DNA of 57,342 nucleotides from CAZBUK01 sp964495085 (GTDB taxonomy: Bacteria; Bacteroidota; Ignavibacteria; T3Sed10-11). How positions within the stretch are numbered: the first letter of the stretch is position 1; each line of letters opens with the position of its first letter. The notes beneath the pieces were generated by a model. The model saw nothing but the letters and a program-made list of their open reading frames with translations, was not told where the DNA came from and ran no database searches. The DNA is taken from contig CAZBUK010000016.1 of assembly GCA_964495085.1 (NCBI GenBank), positions 1-57,342 on the forward strand, read 5' to 3'. Shown here in pieces: positions 51,963 to 57,342 of this stretch. Made by a program: the position numbers and the translations under genes.

Positions 51963-52415
51963 CTATTCCGATATTTTCGTTGCCTGCCACGCGACCACTC
52001 TCCATTCATTGCTTCGCTTTACGAAGACACCGGTATTGAAAAAAGATTCGGAGAAATCATTCTCCAAAGTCTTCCGTGTAGCAACGAGCCGGAAAACAAC
52101 GACCGCTGCATTTCCGTATAGTCGAATTTGGATATCCTGAGCGGAATACATCGCCGGATTTCCCTCCTGTTGACCCTCCTGAACAGAATAAACTTCCCGT
52201 AATATATCAGACTTTCCCACTCTCCGTCCCGATGACCCGGTGTAAATCAGTTCATCGTCCCAAAATCGCTCGTGTACGGCCGCATTGTTTTCTGAAGCTC
52301 CCTTCAGAAATTCCTGAAGCAGGCGGGCGATCACAACCGTATCCGCTTCTGCCTGTCCGTACAGTGCCGAACTGTAACCTAAAAATATAATGAGTATAAG
52401 AGATGATCGTAACAT
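51963..52415 (-). CDS. Exported NTF2-like (DUF4440/SnoaL-type) protein
   Basis: 150 residues. Signal peptide ~1-21 (SSLILIIFLGYSSALYG). The remaining ~125 residues form a cone-shaped NTF2-like domain of DUF4440 type: ERFWDDELIYTGSSGRRVGKSDILRE and FNTGVFVKRSNEWRVVAWQATKI at the C-terminus. Function unknown; the family includes small-molecule binders and some enzymes. I chose the ATG at 52415 because a signal peptide follows it directly; the in-frame extension to 52682 would run into galT. GGAG lies 11 bases upstream. It follows galT by 95 bp, so its linkage to galactose metabolism may be merely transcriptional. Confidence 0.78.
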   Translation of the reverse strand: MLRSSLILIIFLGYSSALYGQAEADTVVIARLLQEFLKGASENNAAVHERFWDDELIYTGSSGRRVGKSDILREVYSVQEGQQEGNPAMYSAQDIQIRLYGNAAVVVFRLVATRKTLENDFSESFFNTGVFVKRSNEWRVVAWQATKISE

Positions 52416-52510
52416 GTGCACTCGATCTCCGAAATGTTTATACCTTATCAGAAAAATTTCCCGCAGCGAATGATTCAGTCTTCGACCGGGATATTCACAA
52501 TGATAACTTG

Positions 52511-53557
52511 TCAGACTTCTCTCTGATTGTAATGTATATCGGGAAGCTCTCTCAGTAGATTCGCGGTATATTCCGCGGTAATATCGCGCTGCTCGGTGCC
52601 GAGCATTTCGTATCCGACACGGAATTTCTGAACCGTTGCCGAACGAAGCAATGGCGGATAGAAATGCATATGAAAATGCCATTCGGGATGAGGTCTACCG
52701 TCTGTCGGTGCGGGATGGAACCCGGCCGAATATGGAAACGATACGTTAAATATATTATCGTACCGTGTCGTGATGAGCTTTACCATCGAAGCAAGTGAAT
52801 CCTTTTCCGTTTCCGTCATCTCTCCAAATCTTCCGAACGGGCGGCGGCTGACGAGCATCGTTTCGAAAGGCCAGAAAGCCCAGAACGGAACGAGCGCGAC
52901 GAAGCTTTCGTTCTCGGCGACGATCCGATCGCCTAGCTCGAGTTCAAGATTCAGATAATCATTCAGCAGGGTTTGATTCTTTTCACGATACCAGATTTCC
53001 TGCTGCCGCAGCTCTCCCGCCGGTTCCTCGGGTATCGTTTCCTGTGCCCATATTTGTCCATGCGGATGCGGATTGCTGCATCCCATGATTTCGCCTTTGT
53101 TCTCAAAGATCTGAACATAGTTGATGTAGGGTCGGGACCCCAGCTCTTCGTACTGTTGTGTCCAAACATCGACAACTTTCCTGATATCTTCGAGCTCCAT
53201 TTCCGGAAGCGTGAGATTATGATCGGGTGAAAAACAGATTACCCGGCAGGTACCCCGTTCGAGTTTCGCGACCAAAAGATCCCCGGTATTGAGCGAGCCC
53301 GCCGGCGTATCCGGTTTCAGAGCGCTGAAATCATTGTCGAAAACAAAGGTGCCGGTATACGACTCGTTCCTGATACCGCCGGCCCGCTCATTGCCCGGAC
53401 ACAGGTAGCAGCCCGGATCGTACGCAGGCTTTTCGTTGACTGATGACCGGTCCTGTTTGCCTTGCCACGGACGCTGCGTGCGATGCGGCGAGATCTGCAG
53501 CCATCGACCGTTCAAAATATTGAATCTGCGGTGAGGATGCAGTGAGATAGACTTCAT
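52511..53557 (-). CDS. galT: Galactose-1-phosphate uridylyltransferase
   Basis: 348 residues. It exchanges UMP between UDP-glucose and galactose 1-phosphate (Leloir pathway). HPHRRFNILNGRWLQISPHR opens the protein as in E. coli GalT, CYLCPGNER is the first zinc site, and NPHPHGQIWAQ holds the nucleophilic histidine (HPH). HPEWHFHMHFYPP follows. Pectin side chains (arabinogalactan) would supply galactose. The start at ATG 53557 gives an N-terminus like that of other GalT proteins. A TTG at 53575, with GAGG seven bases before it and overlapping the galK stop, is a real alternative and would add six residues. Confidence 0.95.
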   Translation of the reverse strand: MKSISLHPHRRFNILNGRWLQISPHRTQRPWQGKQDRSSVNEKPAYDPGCYLCPGNERAGGIRNESYTGTFVFDNDFSALKPDTPAGSLNTGDLLVAKLERGTCRVICFSPDHNLTLPEMELEDIRKVVDVWTQQYEELGSRPYINYVQIFENKGEIMGCSNPHPHGQIWAQETIPEEPAGELRQQEIWYREKNQTLLNDYLNLELELGDRIVAENESFVALVPFWAFWPFETMLVSRRPFGRFGEMTETEKDSLASMVKLITTRYDNIFNVSFPYSAGFHPAPTDGRPHPEWHFHMHFYPPLLRSATVQKFRVGYEMLGTEQRDITAEYTANLLRELPDIHYNQREV

Positions 53558-53567
53558 GAGTGCGGGA

Positions 53568-54752
53568 TCAATCAAGGATTACCTCGTCGTTCGGCACAGC
53601 GAGATGCGTTCCGTCGGATATCTGCGCAACATAAACGTTCGGTTTGACTCCGGTTTTTTTCATATACGAATCCATTAACTCGTTGACAACCGTATCCCGC
53701 TCATCGTTGCCGACTATATTGATCGTGCAGCCCCCGAATCCTCCCCCCATCATGCGTGAGCCGAGTACCGCATCCGTACGCAGGGTGGAATCCACGAGAA
53801 AATCCAATTCCGGGCAGCTGACTTCGTACTCGTCCCGAAGTCCGATATGCGACTCGTACATCCTCTCGCCGAATGCCCGCATGTTCCCCCGTAATAATTC
53901 TTCACACGATGCGAACACCCGGTTGTTTTCCTCGAGCACATAGCGGCACCGACGAAAAACGACCGGATCCATTTCCCCCCTGAGCTCCTCCAACATCGGG
54001 AGAGTTGCATCGCGTAGACTGTGAACGGCGGGGAATTTTTTATGAAGAATTCCGACGCCGTCTTCGCATTGTTTGCGTCTGATGTTATACTCGGAAGCTG
54101 CAAGCTCACGCCTTACCATGGTGTCGATGAGGACTATGCTGATATGCTCCTGGTTGAAGGGATAATATTCATACTCGAGACTTCTGCAGTCCAACCGGAT
54201 TACGTTACCGATTTTTCCATGTAAATTCGCGAATTGGTCCATAATCCCGCACTTCACCCCGACAAATTCATTTTCAGCTCTCTGACCGATCTTCGCCATA
54301 TCCAATTTTGAAATTCCCAAACCGAACAGATGGTTCAATCCGAATACCACTGCTCCTTCAAGGGCAGCTGACGAGGAAAGTCCCGCACCGATCGGTAAAT
54401 CGCTGCCGAACACACAATCGAATCCTCCCGTCTCAATACCCTCACTTTTTAACTGATCCGCCACACCGATAATGTAATTGGGCCATCGCATTTCGCTTCT
54501 GATGAAATTCGTCTCGGTCGCAGCAGTATGGTACTGTTTCATATCCAGAGAGTACAGTCTTATTTGGTTCAGATTGTTCTTTGCGATCGCCATGACAATA
54601 GCTTTGTTAATTGCGGCAGGGAGGACGAATCCTCCGTTATAATCCGTGTGTTCCCCGATCAGATTAACTCTTCCCGGCGAGTTTATCATGACAGGTTCGG
54701 TCTTGAATCGTGAGATAAACTCATTGTAAATTAGTTTATGAAGGGATTTCAT
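53568..54752 (-). CDS. galK: Galactokinase
   Basis: 394 residues, GHMP family. It phosphorylates galactose at C1. The signature is PGRVNLIGEHTDYNGGFVLP, the ATP loop is PIGAGLSSSAALEGAV, and RMMGGGFGGCTINIV is the third motif. The start at ATG 54752 follows GAGG at eight bases; an in-frame ATG 22 codons upstream precedes a sequence not found in the family. It begins the galK-galT-DUF4440 unit, with 154 bp to the terminator of the sorted protein upstream. I could not identify the promoter in that gap. Confidence 0.97.
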   Translation of the reverse strand: MKSLHKLIYNEFISRFKTEPVMINSPGRVNLIGEHTDYNGGFVLPAAINKAIVMAIAKNNLNQIRLYSLDMKQYHTAATETNFIRSEMRWPNYIIGVADQLKSEGIETGGFDCVFGSDLPIGAGLSSSAALEGAVVFGLNHLFGLGISKLDMAKIGQRAENEFVGVKCGIMDQFANLHGKIGNVIRLDCRSLEYEYYPFNQEHISIVLIDTMVRRELAASEYNIRRKQCEDGVGILHKKFPAVHSLRDATLPMLEELRGEMDPVVFRRCRYVLEENNRVFASCEELLRGNMRAFGERMYESHIGLRDEYEVSCPELDFLVDSTLRTDAVLGSRMMGGGFGGCTINIVGNDERDTVVNELMDSYMKKTGVKPNVYVAQISDGTHLAVPNDEVILD

Positions 54753-54905
54753 ACATTCAACCTCATGAAAAATGAAAGGGGATAACTTCCATATACATAG
54801 GCATGCTGTTCTATCCATTCGAAACGATTGGAAGGGAGAAGCGGCACTTTCACCTTAATATTCGATATCCGGTGATCTGTGGTTGGGAGATTTTAGACTC
54901 TAACA

Positions 54906-54938
54906 TAAAAAAAAAGCCGGAAGTATACAACTTCCGGC
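54906..54938 (-). terminator. Strong intrinsic terminator of the sorted protein at 54963
   Basis: GCCGGAAGT-N5-ACTTCCGGC, a perfect 9-bp stem, followed by nine T on the minus strand. It begins 25 bases past the stop. The loop and stem contain GTATAC by chance. Confidence 0.92.
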
Positions 54939-54962
54939 CCTTATACAAGTCACCCGCAAAAA

Positions 54963-56252
54963 TCATCTCATTAAAACAAGCCTTTTGCTCTCAGTAAAAT
55001 TACCTGCCTGAATTCTGTATATGTATACGCCGCTGGGGAGCGACGTTGCATCAAGCACCGTCTCATGCGTTCCGGCTTCGATTTCGCCATCGATGAGACG
55101 CATAACCTCCTGTCCGAGAAGAGTATACACGGAAAGCTTTGTATGAGTTCGTTCAGGAAGTGCAAATTGGATTTGAGTTGTGGGATTAAACGGATTCGGA
55201 TAATTCTGAGCCAACGCGTATTCCGAAGGAATTCCCGGAGTCGTACCGTCAACGCTTGTAGCTAGGGTTTTCAGGGTAACACTTAGTGTATCCCCGGCTG
55301 ACACCCAGTGAATTATTCCGAAGCCGTCTGTCGCTATGACCGTCCAGTACATCAACCTCTCCCCTGGCATGCCGCCGAGAATCCAGTAGTAGGCGATTTC
55401 ATACGGGAGATTTAAATATGATTCTATTCCTCCGAATTCCCACTCCGAACCGGAGTCGAATTCTCCGGAGGGTAATATGAGAAGAATAGGATCCTCCTCG
55501 CTCGCGGCTCGTTTCCCGGGATTACCACCGATGGACCACCTACCCTGGTTAAGAATCCCGACCGATTCATTATCGCCGTTTTCTCCGTCCCCTTCAAAGA
55601 ATGTAAGTATATCCGGGAGAGGATAAACATTTGACATAACCCAAAAATAGTACACGGTATCGACGTCAGGATCGGTTGTCGGATTCCAAGTGAATGGAAT
55701 ACTGCCCTCTAACGGTGTGTCCTCGCCGAGCAGAACGCCGACTGTAGAGGCGTCTTCCGGACCGATAAGTGAAAAATCTGCGAGCGGCGGTTCGTTATCG
55801 ATCGAAAAATTCACATGAAATGTATCGCTTGCCCAAGTTGTCCCGTCTTCGTCGACTGCAGCAACGGTCCAGTATATCGTAACGGTATCGACCTTGGAGC
55901 CCGATAGTAGTTCCATAAACCGGAATACAAATCCGATGTCGCTTGCCGGAACGATAAGCTGTGATTCCCATAGGATATCATCCTCGAATTCAAGCGTCAA
56001 TGCAGGGTCGAGTGCCGGCCGTAATATATAGTACCGCTCAGGATCTTCGGATCCTTCTCCCAGTTCAAGGACATCTTCCCAGCGAAGTGTAACCATTTCA
56101 GTAGGACTCGTAAACAGAATGTGGGAGCCGTCGGCAGGCTCCAGAAGATTAAATGGCGCAGGTGCCACAACTTCGGCTACCCCCGCTCCCTGACCCGACA
56201 GAACAGCAAACATTCCGGAAAGAAGTAAAAATAGTATCGTAAAGCGTTTCAT
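54963..56252 (-). CDS. T9SS-sorted surface protein with Ig-like/SusE-like segments
   Basis: 429 residues. Signal peptide ~1-20 (FTILFLLLSGMFAVLSG). Two segments open with APFNLLEPADGS and DFSLIGPEDAST and continue to RWEDVLELG or FTWNPTTDPD, the layout of SusE/F-like starch-binding or fibronectin-like domains, each ~110-150 residues. A sorting domain fills the last ~85 residues (LAQNYPNPFNPTTQIQFAL ... GVYIYRIQAGN). It probably binds carbohydrate at the surface; no catalytic motif is seen. GGAGGG stands eight bases before the ATG at 56252, which fixes the start; an ATG 32 codons upstream leads only into a non-signal stretch. It is monocistronic, with a promoter at 56339-56368 and a terminator. 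Confidence 0.83.
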   Translation of the reverse strand: MKRFTILFLLLSGMFAVLSGQGAGVAEVVAPAPFNLLEPADGSHILFTSPTEMVTLRWEDVLELGEGSEDPERYYILRPALDPALTLEFEDDILWESQLIVPASDIGFVFRFMELLSGSKVDTVTIYWTVAAVDEDGTTWASDTFHVNFSIDNEPPLADFSLIGPEDASTVGVLLGEDTPLEGSIPFTWNPTTDPDVDTVYYFWVMSNVYPLPDILTFFEGDGENGDNESVGILNQGRWSIGGNPGKRAASEEDPILLILPSGEFDSGSEWEFGGIESYLNLPYEIAYYWILGGMPGERLMYWTVIATDGFGIIHWVSAGDTLSVTLKTLATSVDGTTPGIPSEYALAQNYPNPFNPTTQIQFALPERTHTKLSVYTLLGQEVMRLIDGEIEAGTHETVLDATSLPSGVYIYRIQAGNFTESKRLVLMR

Positions 56253-56338
56253 AAATATCCCTCCATGGTTATGATGGAATAAGATCATTCCGATGCGTGA
56301 ATGAATCGATTTTGACGTTCGAATATAGATTAGAAATG

Positions 56339-56368
56339 AATATAGCATGTTCTCCAGTTATTTCGCAA
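56339..56368 (-). promoter_or_regulatory. Candidate promoter of the sorted protein at 54963
   Basis: On the minus strand TTGCGA (56363-56368) and TATATT (56339-56344) are 18 bp apart, about 85 bases before the ATG. Confidence 0.4.
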
Positions 56369-56470
56369 TTACCGGTCAAATCCGTCCGTCCAGGATATAA
56401 TTAATAGCAAAACATGTACCAGAAAATACCCTCGGGTATGACCGACTGATAGTATCTTATCGAGGTTAAA

Positions 56471-56620
56471 ATGAATAAACATTTCGGAGAGAAATCTCTG
56501 AAATCCGTACAATATTACCTTTATGGAAATTATGACCTGCTTTATGTTACTGCTACGCTGGCAGAGAATGACTCTTATAGAATTGTCGGATGTAATAGCC
56601 GCGGAACATTTTCGATATAA
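56471..56620 (+). CDS. Possible 49-residue small protein
   Basis: An ATG at 56471 follows GAGG at six bases, and the frame runs 49 codons to TAA. The product begins MNKHFGEKSLKSVQYYLYGN, has no signal peptide and no family I know. There is a TATAAT at 56396 without a good -35. It may be real, given the ribosome-binding site, but its size allows chance. Confidence 0.3.
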   Translation: MNKHFGEKSLKSVQYYLYGNYDLLYVTATLAENDSYRIVGCNSRGTFSI

Positions 56621-56688
56621 TTTAATCTATCGGACTGGAAACAATAAAAGTAATGTTAAAATAATATATAAATTAATAGCCTTACCTC

Positions 56689-56717
56689 TTGACAAGATAA
56701 TCTACATGGCTTATATT
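56689..56717 (+). promoter_or_regulatory. Sigma-70 promoter of arsR
   Basis: A perfect TTGACA (56689-56694) and TATATT (56712-56717) are exactly 17 bp apart. The -10 ends eight bases before the A of the arsR ATG, so transcription should start at or within a base of the start codon. Confidence 0.75.
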
Positions 56718-56724
56718 TAACCTT

Positions 56725-57057
56725 ATGGTTAACTATTCATCCGATACTCTCGATTTTGTATTTTCAGCGCTTTCCGATCCGACGCGGCGGGCTATACTGC
56801 AGCATCTTGCTCAAAAGGATGCATATGTCACTGAACTGGCAGAGCCGTTTGATATCTCCTTGCCCGCAATTTCGAAACATCTCAGGATTCTGGAAACCGC
56901 CGGGCTTCTGCAACGCCGGAAAGAGGGCCGCTCGCATCGCATCAGGCTTAATGTCGAACCGTTCAACGAAGCAATCGCATGGCTTGAATATTACAGGAAA
57001 TTCTGGGAATCCCGTCTCGATTCACTGGAACAATTCCTCAAAAAATCACAGAGGTAG
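56725..57057 (+). CDS. ArsR-family transcriptional regulator
   Basis: 110 residues. A winged helix of the ArsR type at ~10-85: ALSDPTRRAILQHLAQKDAYV, TELAEPFDISLPAISKHLRIL, LLQRRKEGRSHRIRLN. No metal-binding CxC motif is visible, as in the ArsR proteins that are paired with SRPBCC partners. No ribosome-binding site precedes the ATG; promoter spacing suggests a leaderless message. The next gene, an AHSA1/SRPBCC protein, follows at seven bases, the usual two-gene unit. Autoregulation is likely from the family. Confidence 0.92.
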   Translation: MVNYSSDTLDFVFSALSDPTRRAILQHLAQKDAYVTELAEPFDISLPAISKHLRILETAGLLQRRKEGRSHRIRLNVEPFNEAIAWLEYYRKFWESRLDSLEQFLKKSQR

Positions 57058-57063
57058 ATGCCT

Positions 57064-57342
57064 ATGAATAAACCGTCGGACGATTCGAAACTCTTCTTGC
57101 GGCGGAAGGTCGCCGCCCAGCGCGAAATGGTCTACAAAGCATGGACCGATCCGCAGGATATCAAGCAATGGTTCGCCCCAGGCCCGTTGGAAACCCCGGA
57201 AGCATCGGTCGATCTCCGCATCGGAGGAAAATTCCGCATTGTCATGCGCAATCCGGCCGACAATACTACACATATCGCATCGGGAGTCTATCGCGAAATA
57301 AATCCTCCCGAACGGTTGGTTTTCACCTGGTCATGGGAAGGC
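57064..57342 (+). CDS. AHSA1/SRPBCC-domain protein, cut by the right edge
   Basis: At least 93 residues; the frame is open to the window end. It is the START-like fold of the AHSA1 family: FLRRKVAAQREMVYKAWTDP, IKQWFAPGP, DLRIGGKFRIVMR, YREINPPERLVFTWSWEG. Such proteins bind hydrophobic small molecules; here it is paired with the arsR gene seven bases upstream. The ATG at 57064 is chosen, with GAGG nine bases before it; an ATG at 57058 lies too close to it. The window ends inside the domain. Confidence 0.9.
   Translation, partial: MNKPSDDSKLFLRRKVAAQREMVYKAWTDPQDIKQWFAPGPLETPEASVDLRIGGKFRIVMRNPADNTTHIASGVYREINPPERLVFTWSWEG

Larger units (their letters stand above)
56253..56724. other. 472-bp divergent intergenic region
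   Basis: It separates the minus-strand sorted protein from the plus-strand arsR. Besides the two promoters and the small frame listed separately, it holds the near-palindrome ATACCC-TC-GGGTAT (about 56426-56439) and a weak hairpin TTCGGAGA-GAAA-TCTCTGAA at about 56483. No other gene seen. Confidence 0.5.

Noticed and set aside
54916..54938. GTATAC-containing palindrome as a fourth operator
   Set aside because: It is the stem-loop of an intrinsic terminator behind a gene and lacks the second TATAC half at 8 bp.
56523..56720. 65-codon plus-strand open frame before arsR
   Set aside because: It overlaps the better-supported 49-codon frame and the arsR promoter and has no ribosome-binding site.
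1..57342. Insertion sequences, CRISPR arrays, tRNA or rRNA genes
   Set aside because: I looked for transposase-like proteins, regularly spaced repeats and cloverleaf patterns and saw none; a tRNA could still be missed by eye.

Overview
The window reads as a pectin-utilisation island of a Gram-negative bacterium of the FCB superphylum. Several large exported proteins end in the Por/T9SS C-terminal sorting domain (QNYPNPFNP...GVYFYR...), there are two TonB-dependent receptors with carboxypeptidase-like N-terminal domains, and there is a PorV/PorQ-type barrel, but no SusD-like lipoprotein. Many genes have ordinary Shine-Dalgarno sequences (AAGGAG type) and several promoters are plain TTGACA/TATAAT-like, which argues against classical Bacteroidia and for a deeper FCB lineage (Balneolota, Calditrichota, KSB1 or Marinimicrobia-like). 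This placement is inference. Almost everything is on the minus strand; only the last ~0.6 kb (an ArsR-type regulator plus an AHSA1/SRPBCC protein) is clearly on the plus strand.

Layout, in the direction of transcription (right to left). (i) 54.9-56.3 kb: a sorted surface protein with its own terminator. (ii) 52.0-54.8 kb: galK-galT-DUF4440. (iii) 50.7-51.8 kb: an AraR-like regulator (GntR winged helix fused to a LacI-type sensor). (iv) 35.4-50.3 kb: a very long operon, dctP-dctQ-dctM (TRAP uptake), uxaE, uxuB, manD, eda, a HAD hydrolase, a LarA-type nickel-pincer enzyme, pdxB, gnd, PPi-dependent phosphofructokinase, uxaC. (v) 32.3-35.2 kb: a DUF6807 protein and a Tat-exported Gfo/Idh/MocA oxidoreductase. 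(vi) 25.7-32.0 kb: PL1 pectate lyase, TonB receptor, sorted beta-helix protein. (vii) 17.3-25.0 kb: a second TonB receptor, a large exported protein, a PorV-like barrel and a second barrel. (viii) 10.9-17.2 kb: two repeat-built sorted proteins flanking a GH105 hydrolase. (ix) 1-10.7 kb: PL9 pectate lyase, kduD, kduI, CE8 pectin methylesterase, DUF4861, GH43, GlcG-like protein, and an amidohydrolase running off the left edge.

Together they make a nearly complete pathway. CE8 demethylates pectin and PL1/PL9 cut the backbone. GH105 and GH43 trim oligomers, and TonB receptors and the TRAP system import products. Unsaturated uronate goes KduI -> KduD -> 2-keto-3-deoxygluconate (KDG). Galacturonate goes UxaC -> tagaturonate -> UxaE -> fructuronate -> UxuB -> mannonate -> ManD -> KDG. 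Eda cleaves the phosphorylated KDPG. No KDG kinase is visible in the window.

The most interesting observations are: three copies of one operator-like element (TATAC-N3-GTATAC-N3) beside the AraR-like regulator and in front of the PL1/TonB operon, there overlapping the -10 box; a LarA homologue with every catalytic residue at the known spacing inside a uronate operon; a SusD-less receptor/PorV operon; a pair of paralogues in which the same ~175-residue module occurs once or three times; an intrinsic terminator abutting the PL9 ribosome-binding site; and an apparently leaderless arsR.
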